From assembly GCF_033958435.1 (NCBI RefSeq), contig NC_134160.1, positions 16,293,001 to 16,357,000 of the forward strand: a DNA stretch of 64,000 nucleotides, read 5' to 3'. Made by a program: the position numbers and the translations under genes. The notes under the pieces were generated by a model. The model searched no databases. It saw nothing but the letters and a program-made list of their open reading frames with translations, and was not told where the DNA came from. Positions 11,496-22,225 of this stretch are shown piece by piece (positions within the stretch are counted from its first letter, which is position 1; every line of letters begins with the position of its first letter). The stretch is from Carettochelys insculpta (Eukaryota; Chordata; Testudines; Carettochelyidae).

Positions 11496-11780
11496 CTAAG
11501 GAATGACAAGAATTATCAGGAAGAATGGGCAGCGGATCATATGGAAGCAGTTTGCTTCTCGGTGTCCTTCTACTACAGCCTCTGAGGGGATGGTCTCCTG
11601 AGTTACCGGTCCCAACCACACAGGTGACCCATCAGTCATCTCCAATAGGTCTAGTGATTGCTTCAGCCAGAGAGGGGTCTGCAAAGTTTTGACTGCCTTT
11701 GCATCTGTAAAACTGGTAGCAGCCCCAGTGTCTACCACTGCTACTCGTGGTGAGATCTGCTGTGCCTGCTCCAAGACCTG
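11496..11780 (-). pseudogene. gypsy aspartic protease remnant
   Basis: The open frame from 11774 holds VVDTGAATSF (active-site Asp-Thr-Gly at about 11732-11724), then a TDGSPVWLGPVT stretch and a CPFFLIILVIP segment. These correspond to the catalytic loop, flap region and hydrophobic C-terminal strand of retropepsins from gypsy elements. The fold order is preserved but the surrounding frame is broken, so it is a fossil. Confidence 0.65.
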
Positions 11781-12545
11781 CTACTGCAAAAGCAACTGGA
11801 CATGTGGGGAGGTGCCGTGGTGTCCAGGCTGGGCTCTGTTTGAGTGCAGTGGGTGGTTCCGGAGCAGGGAGCTCTGGTGGTGCCCAGGCTGTACTCCCCT
11901 ACTGGGCCAGGATTGCTCTGTTTCCTGAGTCCTTCCAAGCTGATCAGGAAGCAAAAGTATGTCCAGTCCCTCACAGAAAGCACAGGGGTTCACCTGTCCT
12001 CTTCACTCTGTTTCAGGCATTGGCGGCCCAGCTTAAGCTGCATGGGTTCAGAGGTTGCGTCCACAGGTTTTGTGGTGGGTGGCAGGTGAGCATGGAGATC
12101 TGGGGCCACACCTCCTTTAGCCCTTGCATTAATGCAGCCCAGAGCCACTACGCAGGGTGAGGCCAAGGAAGGCTCTTAGGTGGGTGGAGATTTCAACACG
12201 GGTTAACCTGCCTTCTGCCTGCTCACTGAGCCCCAGCAGAAATGCTACAGTTGGGCTGCCTTATTCTACTCAGCAGCTACAATCTGTCGGGGTGGGTGGC
12301 ATGGCAGGTGGCCAGCTCTTGCCCGGATGAAGCTGCCAGAGGGCAGCCTCCACAGAGCAGACATGATGTGGGTCATCAAAGATGGCTGCCAAGGCTCAGA
12401 GGAAGGTGTCCCAGGCAGAAAACACTAAGCTGTTGTGCTGCAACTGGGGAGGGCCCCAACTGAGCGCTTATGCCAGGGGCCATTCTCTGCCTTTGAGTCC
12501 TGCTTTGCCATCTTCCGATTCTCCCAAGTTGGCCAGAGACACAGT
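11780..12545 (-). pseudogene. gypsy gag remnant
   Basis: Minus-strand translation contains ALAAIFDDPHHVCSVEAALW near 12400-12340, matching the conserved gypsy gag block (F-x-A-x-x-x-x-F-D-D-P, then an A-E-x-A-L motif). Downstream is a weak knuckle-like CAFC just before the protease. Several stops and frameshifts interrupt it. It would have been the capsid/nucleocapsid precursor and is not functional now. Confidence 0.55.
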
Positions 12546-13544
12546 GTGCCCTGAAGTGGAGAATCAAGAGATGGCATGGGGCAGGCACCCCTGGAGCCGA
12601 CAGTGCTTGGAGCTGCGGATCAACAGAGGGTATGTTTATCCACTCTGCTCAGTCAGTCATGAGGAGACGAGCATGCTGACAGCGCTCTGGGATGTATTCC
12701 CATGAGCTATTCTCAGCGCCTCGTTCTGTGCTTTCTCACTGTCTGTGCCTCCCTCCCCCAGGCCAGCGGGAAGGGAAAACGACGTTCATCGAGCGTATTT
12801 ATAATACACAGTGCCTCAGCTGTTCTGGCATGTACGAGGCATGATGGTTACTACGCGCCTTGCTCCATGTGACTGAAGGAAGAGGTCACCACAGCCATCT
12901 GGTGCTGCTCAAGGCCAACCTGTGCTGTACATGGACCAGAAAAGTAGCTGCATGGAGATGCTGAGGAAGGAGGGAACTGTCCATCACAAGAGAACTGCAC
13001 AGAGGAAACAGTGCCTGATGGCGCTGCTCAGGATCAGGCCATCTCCCAGAAGTCAATGGAGTTACACGAGTGTCAGTCAAATAAGAACCAGTCCCTTGGG
13101 CACAGAGTCTCCATGGTGCCAAGTTTCTGCTTGGGCCAGAAGTGGTGGGGAAGAGGGTGTCATGGAACTGCTAGAGCCCCCTGGTTCTTGGCGTAGAAGT
13201 GCACCCAGCCTAAGGCAGCCTGGAAGCTGCTCTGCTCTACATCAGCTGCTTGTGGTGCCAAGCAATGCTACACCAGTCATGGGGAGCTTGAGTGCAGCTC
13301 AAGCTGGGCCCAGAGTGGGGTGTGGTGCAGCCAGGATATGCACACATTCTGTCCAAGCTGGCCAGGCTGAGCTTCTTCTGCCACCAGTGCAAAGGGGCCA
13401 GACACAGTGGAGAGTCTGGTATGCAACTTAACGGTGGAGCTGTATGACAGGACAGTTCTGCCCAGCACGCACTGCTTGGGAATCCGCTGGAAGCTGCAAG
13501 TCAAATACCTTAGGATCACTCTTACAATTTCTTTGTAATCCTAC
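12546..13544. other. Unassigned
   Basis: Upstream of the gypsy gag remnant. No LTR with TG/CA ends found and no gene recognised. Confidence 0.35.
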
Positions 13545-13620
13545 CATGCAGGGGAGGGGGAAACTGAGGCTCAAAGATGTTTTAGGGCTTCCCTAAGTTC
13601 ACACTGTGACTTGATGGCAC
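13545..13620 (-). repeat. MIR-like SINE core, antisense
   Basis: GGGGGAAACTGAGGCTCAAAG is the reverse complement of the MIR core (CCTCAGTTTCC). Short and decayed. Confidence 0.4.
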
Positions 13621-13624
13621 AAAT

Positions 13625-14195
13625 GGGTAACACATATTTAACCACTACAGGACAGTCCTTCCCCTCCCTAAGAGTCAGACTGAGGAGGCTAATTCCGGGG
13701 CCTTTGCTCACACTGAGTTGCACTTACTCAGAGTCAGTGTCCCCTGAGTATATCAGGGGTGCAAAACTTTTAAAGCCAGCCTCAGAATGCATCTCAATAA
13801 GCATCTTGTTTTCTTAGAGTGCTCTGGGGACACCTGGGTTTAATTGAACTCTATTTTTAGTTGACCCCAATCATGCAGAGAGGAAGTCTGTTCTCTAGAG
13901 TGGCTGAGACCTTTTCTTATCTACACAGCAAAATAGGTCTTCAGTAGTGCTCCCTCAGCTATGTTCTGTCACTCTTTTCCTGAACAATCTTCTGAACATT
14001 CCTATACACATCTGTAGAATTTCTCTCGTATTCTACGAGTTGTTAAATAGCAATGGCTCAGTTAGCTCCTCGGCCAAGTCATTTAAAACTCTTGGGTGCA
14101 GATATTCCAGTTGTGTTGCTGCACAATATGTACCCATAGCAGTGGCTGTTTGACATCCTCCCTAGTCACTGTTGGAATGAAACATATGCTGTGCT
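13625..14195. other. Unassigned
   Basis: AT-rich stretch. Nothing recognised. Confidence 0.3.
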
Positions 14196-14196
14196 T

Positions 14197-14303
14197 GTTG
14201 TTAGAGACAAAGTGGGTAACATAAGATCTTGTCTTGTACCGACTTCTGTGGGTGGTAGAGACAAGATTTCAAGGCACACAGAGCACTTCTTCAGGTCTTC
14301 TTT
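14197..14303 (-). repeat. PLE-type tail fragment
   Basis: On the minus strand it begins CTGAAGAAGTGCTCTGTGTG, continues with a GAAA-like core and ends in a GACAAAGTGGG-type palindromic partner. The arrangement resembles other PLE tails in the window (CTGAAGAAG, hairpin, GAAAGCT). Assignment is by that resemblance only. Confidence 0.4.
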
Positions 14304-14880
14304 CTTATTGCTTCTTCCACCAGAACACATCAGAGCCTCACCTGTGGGCCAGGAGCCCTTTGTACAAGGGCTGTGCAAACAGGACCGAAAGATGAGAATT
14401 CATAATGTAAATAATGATCACTATGAAATGGGCATACATCCCCCAAACTCTTGCCAACCACAGAACAGAAACACTCATGGAACGTGTATGCCATTGGCAC
14501 ATCGTGATACCCAGTCCTATCATCCTTTACCTAGCAAGGGACGAACAAACAGGATTTCACAAATGGTGAAGAGGTGTTGACGTTTGGAACCCCTGCTCCC
14601 ATTTCTGATGCAGTAGCTGTCTGGGCAAGACCAGTCAGGTGCATGTGGCGATAGGGGTGGAGCGCACAAGAAGCAGTTACTCTGCCTTTGCAGGTGACCT
14701 ACCTGTACTGAAGCTAACCACAGGCCTTTGCTCTGCAGGGCTATTAATATGGCTCCTTCCACTCACACTAAATTAATTAAATTGCTTGTGAGCAGTTTGC
14801 TTGGTTGATTTTTTGCAAATGCTCTGTCCCCTCTGATTTTAAAAGCAAGCTGCCAGCAAGCCAGCATGCCTGGGGCGGGA
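14304..14880. other. Unassigned
   Basis: No gene or repeat recognised. Confidence 0.3.
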
Positions 14881-14889
14881 GCCATCTTT

Positions 14890-14992
14890 CTGGTGTGTTT
14901 TTGTAAGTGCCTAGCACAGTGGGCTCCTGGGCCAAGAGATGTGCACTTTGCTGCTACACTAATACAACAATAATAATAACAATAATTAATGG
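14890..14992 (+). repeat. L3/MIR-type SINE tail
   Basis: GTAAGTGCCTAGCACAGTGGG followed by an AATAATAATAA-type simple repeat is the usual 3' end of amniote MIR/L3-related SINEs (the 'CCTAGCACA-GGG' motif). Confidence 0.5.
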
Positions 14993-16545
14993 AGGCAAAT
15001 TGCCACTTGCTAGAAACACTTCTGGCAGGCTGGGAATTGGCTGGGATGGTCAGGACACAGATCCCTTTGTGTTCTAATGCAAGCTGGTCACCGCTGCAGC
15101 ACAAGGCAGTCACTGCCAATGTCACACCTGCCGGTGCACACCAGCCTGTGTTTCACATCTTATTTTGTGCCGAGGAAAAGGGACCAATGTCTTAGAAAAA
15201 TGGGGTCAAGAGCATCTTATATCTGATTGAAACAAGACCACCACTTTCCTTCTTCTTTGCTGCTAAGCTGCTTTATCACAGTTGTGCAAGAAGGGTGTTA
15301 AAAATACACAGCTTGATCTTCTGCAGCTCAGGCCTGCTGGACTCTGCTCTGTCCTGCACCTCCCCCTCCAGGTGGCATTGCTCCTCTGTGCAGATTTGCC
15401 ATCTCTGCTTGCAAGCTGATTCTGGTGCTTCGCAAGCCAGGGGCCAGACTCTGCACCCCCGATGCCGCACTGGCCCCTGCAGGCCACCAGGAAGCAGGTG
15501 GGCAAGTGGAGGGACATTCAAGAGTCACTAGTGCATTGCTGGAGCACATCCCGGGTGAGGGCATTGTGTGCAGTCAACTGCAGCTAGGTCTGGAACTCGG
15601 AGGCTGTAGTGGGAAAAGGACTCAGCTGTCCCTAATGCCCACGTCCCCTGCACGAATGAGGCTTTGGGGGGAGTGACTGTACTTTTCCAAAGGGAAAACA
15701 CTCGAGGCCCATCCCAGCACCCATGCAGAGCCAGCCCATATCTTCCTTCCCTGCCATCCACAACAGTGCTGAATTCCTCCCTCCCCCTCAGCACCAGTGC
15801 TACCTCCCTGCTGCCCTTCATGCTGGGGGCCAGCTGGAGCCTCGATGGGGCTGGCCTGAGGTATCCCTCCTCACCAGCACCCAGGACCAACCAGAGCTCC
15901 CCACATCCTGCCTACTGCCCCCTTCCCATTTCAGTCCCCTTTCTCCTTGGGTGCAGGGCCAGTGGTACAAGACCCCTGTTATCCCCCCAGACTCCTCTTT
16001 CCCCCACTACACACAGGACAGACGGACCAGCCACCCTAGCTGCTCTACCAGCCCTCCCTCCAGTTCAGGGCTGGTGTTGCTGCCCCGCCTCTCCCCCTGC
16101 CACACACACATTCCTCTGCTCTCCACCAGAGGTCCCACCCCACCTTTTCTGGCAGGTGCAATTGGGCCAAAGGCCCAGCTTTGTGAATAAAAGGAGGGAG
16201 CAACTGGGACAGGCCCTAAACCAGGGCTGGTCCCAGCCAGCCCGGGATTGAGATTTAGTCCCAGGTACTAGGCAGTGCAGGCTTCTCACTGGGTCCCAGC
16301 GTGTGGTGGGCCATGGGTGTTAGGTCCCCAGCATAGGGGAACCTGTGCAGTGCTGCACCAGGGTCTGAAGGATGTCAGTGCAAGGGAGGGAGGGGGCCAT
16401 TGCAGATGGGTCTTGGGGTAAAACGAGGAGCCTGGGATTAGATTAAAAAAAGGAAAGTTTAACGTGAAAATCTCCAGGTCCAGGGGCTGCAGTGCCAGGC
16501 TGAGGCCTCAGACACCACCATCATCTCCCAGCCGGGCCACCGGAT
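14993..16545. other. Unassigned
   Basis: Contains two proline/serine-rich open frames (15664-16251 and 15723-16190, plus strand) in C-rich sequence. They overlap in different frames, lack domains and look like composition artefacts. Nothing else recognised. Confidence 0.35.
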
Positions 16546-16549
16546 TCCT

Positions 16550-16700
16550 GTGTGTTCTGAGTCTGTTAGCATCCCTGTGCCTCAGTTCTCTGTCTGCGCA
16601 ATGGTGATAATAGCCCTGCCCGGTCTTCAAGGAAGCTGTGAGGCTGCCTGCATTAAAGATTGGGGGGGTGCCAAGGTCCTACAATAATGGGGACCATGTA
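16550..16700 (+). repeat. MIR-like SINE
   Basis: Core CCTGTGCCTCAGTTCTCTGTC then GCAATGGTGATAATAG, GCTGTGAGGC and ATTAAAGATTG match the conserved MIR core and 3' half in order. Confidence 0.6.
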
Positions 16701-17905
16701 GACACCTTTGCTTAGTAAACAGCAGGAAAGCCATCCTGACAGCAAGACCTCTGCAGACATGGAACTACCTGGCAAGGGAAGTGGTGCAAACCTCACTGCA
16801 TGGGGCATTTAAAACTGGGCATAAGACAAGCAAATGTATCACAGGGTGTGATCTGGCAGGCAGTGATCCAGTATCACATGGAGCTTTTGGCAGGACAGGC
16901 CTTTACTAGATTCTCAAAATCAAGGTAGATGGGTGCGAACATTCAGGCAGCTGAATCTCACGTTTCTCCATACTCCTTCTTGCTGGAGTCAGCACACATC
17001 AGATATGCCATGGCCTTTTTCTCCCGGAGGCTCTGGTGTGTCAGAGAGATTCTGTTTCCTTCTTGCAGACACGCTGAGGCATGCAGGAGCCTTCACAACC
17101 TGCTGTGTCCTTTGGAGGTAGAAATGAAGCAATTGCATGTGGCTGTGGCTGCTGTTTACAAAGAAACTCAGCTGGGTTCCAGCAAAGGCCACACGGCTGC
17201 ATCCTGTTTAGTGCTGAGTGCAATTGCCTGGCAATTTTCAGCTGCAGCGATTCCTTTGACCAAAATGCAAAATCAAAATTTCTTGGAAAAAATTAGGTTT
17301 TGGGACATGTTTTCAGTTTTCTGCCAGGAAAAAACAAAACAAAATACTTGGTCCGTGGGATGCCAAGCAGTCTCCCCTCTGCCCAAGGGGTGTGACTCAC
17401 AAGGGAATCTAATAGTTGCACATGCTTCATGGGAGATGTAGTTCAATTAGGGAGCCTGGCCATAGGAGGGAATGGGGACATTTGGCTTCTGCACTACACC
17501 TCCCAGGAGGCAATCCTCACTGCCAAGGAAATGCACTTTAATATTGAGCAGACCTGAAATGGAAAAGTTCACCTTTTCTGAATTTCAGGTTTTCAGAAAT
17601 CTTCAGTCTATGAATAATGTAAATCTTTCAGCCGTCAGGTCTAAAAAGCCTGGAATATTAGAATTTCCCCTGAGCTGGAAATTCCAATTTTCACTCAGCT
17701 CTAAGGCTGACAATATCCATGACAAAATGCTAAAGGGAAGGCCACACATCAGAAGGGTTAGTTAGGGATTTGACAACAATGCTAATAAGGAGAACCTTTC
17801 TGACTTTGCTCAATGTGCATTATGGCTAGAAGTTTCTAGAATTTCTCTCTTGTTTCTGTTTATAAATTGCTCATTAAGGAGTCCCAAATTCCACATATTT
17901 GCATC
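16701..17905. other. Unassigned
   Basis: No supported gene. The 170-codon open frame at 16929-17441 has no recognisable domain. Confidence 0.35.
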
Positions 17906-17909
17906 TCTG

Positions 17910-18377
17910 AAATTATTAACTGACCGTGGTGGTTTTTCTCCCAAAGTACAAGGGACCAGTTGACATGGCATAGTCACCTGGGTGACTCCAGAAGACATAC
18001 ACATTGTGATTCCTTACTTTTCCTTCTGTCCTTCTGAAAAGATGTCCATTGGTTTTCCACAGGAGGGGAATGAGGGTAATGCAATGTGGGAAGATGACAT
18101 CACATATCCACAACCGCTTGCAGGGCATTTTTTTCCCATAGTGCACCAGAGAAAAAACCCAGAATGCTTTGTGCCTGAGGGAACTGTGGGATAGGTTCCC
18201 TCAATGCACTGCTGCAACAGTTGATGTTCGGAAATTCAGTCGATGTTTGGCAGCACTAACTTGATTTTGTGGGGACTTTGTGGGGAGGTGAGGATACTCA
18301 AATTTGAATTTATAAAATCCAGTGTTACAAAATCAAATTTAATAAAATTGAATTTATCTCATAGTGTAGATGTAGGC
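17910..18377 (-). repeat. Harbinger-like non-autonomous element, one end
   Basis: The right end reads CATAGTGTAGATGTAGGC, the reverse complement of a terminus very close to GGGTACATCTACACTATG at 62563. The adjoining AATTTAATAAAATTGAATTTA also matches the subterminal AAATTAAGTCAAATTTATTG there. The left end was not found, so the left coordinate is approximate. Confidence 0.45.
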
Positions 18378-19439
18378 TAGGTGACTTAGGAGCACATGCA
18401 CCACTGAAGTCAAACTATAGCAAAAATGTATATTTTAGTTAGTATTGTTTATAAGACTACAGGTATGATGTGTAATTTCACATATAATGACTTGCTTGTA
18501 AGTTCTGTAGCCTGTTTCTCTCTGTCTCTCTCATGATTAGATACTGTTTACTGTAAGGCCTCGCTCCCTGTTAGCATTACAAATTAAGTTGTATCTCTTG
18601 TCTGCATCACAAAGTAGTGTATTCTAGGAATTATTGATCTTGTCTGAAACTCTACACAGTTGTTTGGTGTGAGCAGGGGATGTGTGTGAGTGAAAGCCAC
18701 ATGCCCAGGTGATAAGAAGAAGTGGAAACTTTGAAGGTAACAGGAACTATGCCTTGTGTCTTAAGCCTGAATTGAATTAACAGCATTGAGAAACCCTGGA
18801 GACAGGCAGAGACTGCCCCAGGAGTGAGACACATGGATGAGCAGCTTGGCAATCACCATCAAAGGCTAACCCTGAAGAACACAGAGTGACACCTCCTAAG
18901 GGCGGATGATTGCAGTGTGACACTGCCAAACTTGTAGACTCACGTGGGAACTTACATGTATAAGAAGGGAAGCTCTTACTGTGGGACTCTGGGTTCATTC
19001 CGGCAAGCCGAGTCTCAGAGAAACCCCAACTTTTCACTGAGTCAGCCTAGCCTGTCTGGTAAGACTGACTTGGGCCACCCTAGACTAGTAACTATGCACT
19101 ACCTGCAGGACGTGTGCGTGTGTGTTTGTCTTTATAAAGCAGATGCTAACTGCTTGTCTACTGTACTTTCAATAAACATGGCGTATTCCCTTGTCCCTTG
19201 AAAAAGATCCTGTCTGCTTCTTATAAGCATAAGGAAGCATCTCTACAATTCAGTGGGATTTGTGCTCCTGAATCCCTTAGGAGTTTGACAAATCCCAGAA
19301 CTTCTTATGCAAACATATTTCAGTCTCAAGGATTCTCCCAAATGGTTCTCTCTGAGCTCCGTTTTGAGCGTTTAGCGTTCCTCACTTGGCCTGCATTATG
19401 TGGACGTAAGCCACATAGCATGTTTCTGCTTCCTGATTG
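18378..19439. other. Unassigned, LTR-like signals
   Basis: Contains TTTATAAAG (about 19130) and CAATAAACATGG (about 19170), a promoter/polyadenylation pairing seen in some retroviral LTRs, upstream of the PLE. No TG...CA boundaries or duplications were found, so I do not call an LTR. Confidence 0.25.
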
Positions 19440-19787
19440 GACAATTGTAACACATGAAGATGGACTCCAAGCTGTTAGGAACATTATTCCTGATGAGACT
19501 GAGGCACAAATGGTGGCAGAGCTTTGTGACTTTGTCCTCACCCACAACTATTTCAGGTTTGAGGACAATTTATACCTTCAAATCAGTGGCACTGCTATGG
19601 GCACCCGCATGGCCCCACAGTATGCCAACATTTTTATGGCTGGCCTGGAACAACACTTTCTCTGTTCTTGTCCACTACCACCCCTCCTCTACCTGCGCTA
19701 CATTGATGACATCTTCATCATCTGGACCCAGGGGAAGGAGGCTCTTGAAGAGTTCCACTGTGATTTCAACAGTTTCCACCCCACCAT

Positions 19788-20263
19788 TGTGGAAGTATAA
19801 CATTGTGTAAGTATAACGTTGTATAAGGGGACATGCTGGATACATTGTATATGAGAGGGCATGCCAAAACATGTTACAAAGTATCTGAGGGAGCACACGT
19901 AGGGACAGTTAGCTTTTGAATGGAGAAGCAATTACGATGGAGCCAGCGCGTCTAAGAAGCAGGCATCAGAATGGAAGGTGTGAAGGGCAATTAGTTAAGT
20001 TAACTGGAAGCTGTTAAAGGAGATTGTTAAGGGTGGCAGGTAATTGAAGATACGTGACTGGTCTCAGGGATCTCGAAGGGTGGTGACTAAACTCTTTTTT
20101 TCTTTTGTCTGTAACTTGTCTGTAACTTGTTCTCCAAAAAACTGTATAAATTAAGAGACACAAGCCCCACTCGGGGGGCTCACTTCTAAATGTATTAGCA
20201 GAGCAGCTTTGCTAATAAAACAGAGTGGTCTGATAACATGTGAGTCTGAGTCTAACTTTGACA
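19788..20263 (+). mobile_element. Solo LTR (endogenous retrovirus) inserted in the PLE RT
   Basis: Begins TGTGGAAG and ends TTTGACA (TG...CA). CCAT lies immediately before (19784-19787) and after (20264-20267), a 4-bp target duplication as made by gammaretrovirus-type integrases. The PLE reading frame joins cleanly if LTR plus one CCAT are removed. Internal signals: TATAAA at 20145-20150 and AATAAA at 20214-20219, 64 bp apart, giving U3-R-U5 on the plus strand. There is no internal retroviral sequence, so it is a recombined solo LTR. Confidence 0.88.
20145..20150 (+). promoter_or_regulatory. TATA box of the solo LTR
   Basis: TATAAA in CTGTATAAATTAAGAGACA, properly spaced before the AATAAA at 20214. 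Confidence 0.6.
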
Positions 20264-20706
20264 CCATCAACTTTAGCCTGAACCAGTCCACGCAAGAGAT
20301 CCACTTCATGGCCATTACAGTGCAGATAAGCGATGGTCACATAAATACCACCCTATACTGAAAACTCACGGACCTCTATGCTTATCTACACGCCTCCAGC
20401 TTCCATGCAGGGCACACTACATGATCCATTGTTTACAGCCAGGCACTAAGGTACAAATGTATTTGCTCTGATCCATCAGACAAACATCTACAAGACCTTT
20501 ACCAAGCTTTTCTGAAACTACAATACCCACCTAGGGAAGTGAGGAAACAGATTGACAGAGTCAGACAGGTAACCAGATGACACCTGCTACAAGACAGGCC
20601 TCGCAAAGAAAACAAGAGAACACCACTGGCCATCACATACAGCCCCCAGCTAAAGCCTTTCCAATGCATCATCAGTGATCTGCAACCCATCCTGGACAAG
20701 GACCCT

Positions 20707-21291
20707 TTGCTCTCACAGACCTTGGGAGGCAGGCCTGTCCTCGCCTACAGACTGCCTGTCAGCCTTAAACAAATTCTCACCAGCAGCTATAGAGCACAAC
20801 ACAGTAACTCTAAACCTGGAACCAATCCCTGCAACGAATCTCACTGCCAACTTCGCTCACATATCTACACCAGTGATATCATCACAGGACCGAACATTAA
20901 CCACACCATCAGGGGCTCCTTTACCTGCACATCTACTAATATAATATATGCCATCATGTGCCAGCAATGCCCCACTGCAATTTACATTGGCCAAACTGGA
21001 CAGTCTCTAAGTAAAAGAATAAACGAACATAAATCAGACATCAGGAATGGTGATGTACAGAAACCTGTGGGAGAACACTTCAATCTCCCTGGACACTCCA
21101 TAACAGATTTAAAAGTAGCAGTTCTAAAACAAAGAAATTTCAAAAATCAAATGGAGAGAGAAATCTCTGAGCTGCAATTCATTTGCAAATTTGATTCCAT
21201 TAACCAAGGATTAAGCAGAGACTGGGAGTGGCTGGCCCCTTACAAAAGCAGCTTCTCTGCCCTGGTGGTTAACATCTCCACATTATCCTAA
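20707..21291 (+). pseudogene. PLE GIY-YIG endonuclease, copy A
   Basis: C-terminal endonuclease of a Penelope-like element, which would nick target DNA for priming. It stays open for 194 codons including part of the RT-EN linker. The linker has a cysteine pair (NPCNESHCQL). The domain shows IIYAIMCQQC (GIY-equivalent strand), AIYIGQTGQ (YIG), the catalytic Arg in KRINEHKSD, and GEHFNLPGHS (conserved Glu/His block). A stop at 21289 ends it near the family's usual C-terminus. Core residues are all present; it is called a pseudogene because the upstream RT is broken. Confidence 0.85.
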
Positions 21292-21425
21292 CCAGCAACT
21301 ATACACCGCACCCCAGTCACTCTAACTCAGGGACCCATCCACGCAACAAACCTCGTTGCCAGCTCTGCCCACATATCTACACCAGCAACGCCACTACAGG
21401 ACCTAACCAGATCAGCCACACCACC

Positions 21426-21830
21426 GTGGGTTCATCCAGCTGCACAGCTACCAATATAATTTATGCCATCATGTGCCAGCAATGCCCCTCTGCTATATAC
21501 ATCGGACAAGCTGGACAGTCTCTACGTACAAGACTAAACGCACACAAATCAGATATCAGAAATGGCAATATACAAAAACCCGTAGGAGAGCACTTCAATC
21601 TCCCAGGCCACACAGTAGCAGACTTAAAAGTAGCTATCCTACAGAAAAGAAATTCCAGGACCAGACTCCAAAGAGAAATTTCTGAGCTACAATTCATCTG
21701 CAAATTCGACGCCCTCAGCTCTGGCTTAAACAAAGACTGCGAATGGCTGGCTAAATACAGAAGCAGCTTCCCCTCCCTTGGTCTTCACACCTCCAGATCA
21801 ACTGCTGGTAGTAAGCCTCACCCTTGCTGA
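21426..21830 (+). pseudogene. PLE GIY-YIG endonuclease, copy B
   Basis: A 134-codon open frame with IIYAIMCQQC, AIYIGQAGQ, TRLNAHKSD and GEHFNLPGHT, homologous to copy A block by block. The Glu of the REH-type motif is Ala here (NAH against NEH in copy A), and the YIG loop has QAG for QTG. No RT is attached. The zinc-like linker (RCQLCPH) lies just upstream in the same or an adjacent frame. It ends at the stop at 21828. Confidence 0.8.
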
Positions 21831-21904
21831 CTGAGCTAACCTTGTTATCCCCACCCTTGCTCTGGCTTATTTATACCTGGCCCTGCAGATTTCCAAGACC
21901 AGCA

Positions 21905-21945
21905 TTTGATGAAGTGAATCTGTGCTCATGAAAGCTCATGCTCAA
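21905..21945 (+). ncRNA. Hammerhead-like motif in PLE tail (degenerate)
   Basis: TTGATGA, then a short GTGA/TCAT hairpin, then GAAA, then GC-TCAT-GC and TC. This is the order of a type I hammerhead core (CUGAUGA, stem II, GAAA, stem III, UH). PLEs are known to carry such ribozymes. I could not find a convincing stem I here, so activity is doubtful. Confidence 0.35.
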
Positions 21946-22225
21946 AACTTTTCTGTTAGTCTATAAGGTGCCACAGGACCCTTTGTTGTTGTTACAGATC
22001 CAGACTAACACGACTACCCCTCTGATACTATCTCCATATTAGACTCTGACAATGGGCCATTCCCGCCCCCCGCCTCCATTTGATCTGACTTGGTTTTTCC
22101 TCTTTTGACATATACTACTGATAATGGGCCACTTCCACCTTGCTGAATAGACCTTGTCATCTCTCTCTCCCTTTTACTGGGACCCCACTCTTTAAATACC
22201 CCTCTGAAATCCTCCCCTCACACTG

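Larger units (their letters stand above)
10170..12545 (-). mobile_element. Ty3/gypsy LTR-retrotransposon relic (gag-PR-RT order)
   Basis: On the minus strand, gag, protease and reverse transcriptase/RNase H remnants occur in the canonical gypsy order from 12545 down to 10170. The frame changes repeatedly. I found no LTR on either side and no integrase, so it is an old internal fragment. Gag features (an FDDP-type block) and protease spacing resemble vertebrate chromovirus/Sushi-type elements; that subgroup is a guess. Confidence 0.7.
19446..20706 (+). pseudogene. PLE reverse transcriptase, interrupted
   Basis: Minimal RT of a Penelope-like element, a telomerase-related reverse transcriptase. 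Visible in order: HEDGLQAVRNIIPDET; GTAMGTRMAPQYANIFMAGLE; LRYIDDIFIIW with catalytic Tyr-Ile-Asp-Asp at 19699-19710; and FNSFHPTI. There the solo LTR (19788-20263) begins. Beyond it the frame picks up with NFSLNQSTQEIHF, then DGHINTTLY followed by TGA where the family has Arg, and a second TGA soon after. Both fit CGA-to-TGA decay. The N-terminus is missing. It is a fossil, but the RT core before the LTR is still open. Confidence 0.85.
19440..21295 (+). mobile_element. Penelope-like element, copy A (RT + GIY-YIG), split by a solo LTR
   Basis: Truncated 5' end at about 19440, RT to 19787, a 476-bp LTR insertion, RT continuing from 20268, and the GIY-YIG endonuclease to 21291. The RT-to-EN order with C-terminal GIY-YIG is diagnostic of PLEs (Neptune/Penelope type). 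It carries several nonsense changes and is dead. Confidence 0.85.
21296..22033 (+). mobile_element. Penelope-like element, copy B (5'-truncated, with 3' tail)
   Basis: Starts in the RT-EN linker immediately after copy A ends, repeats the whole GIY-YIG region with clear divergence, and continues to the PLE tail (TTTGATGAAGTG, hairpin, GAAAGCTCATGC, ending CTACCCCTCTGATACTA). The two copies are thus head-to-tail, a common PLE arrangement. Confidence 0.8.

Noticed and set aside
15664..16251. Proline/serine-rich 195-codon frame as a host gene
   Set aside because: Overlaps another open frame of the same composition. No signal peptide, domain or splice signals supporting an exon.
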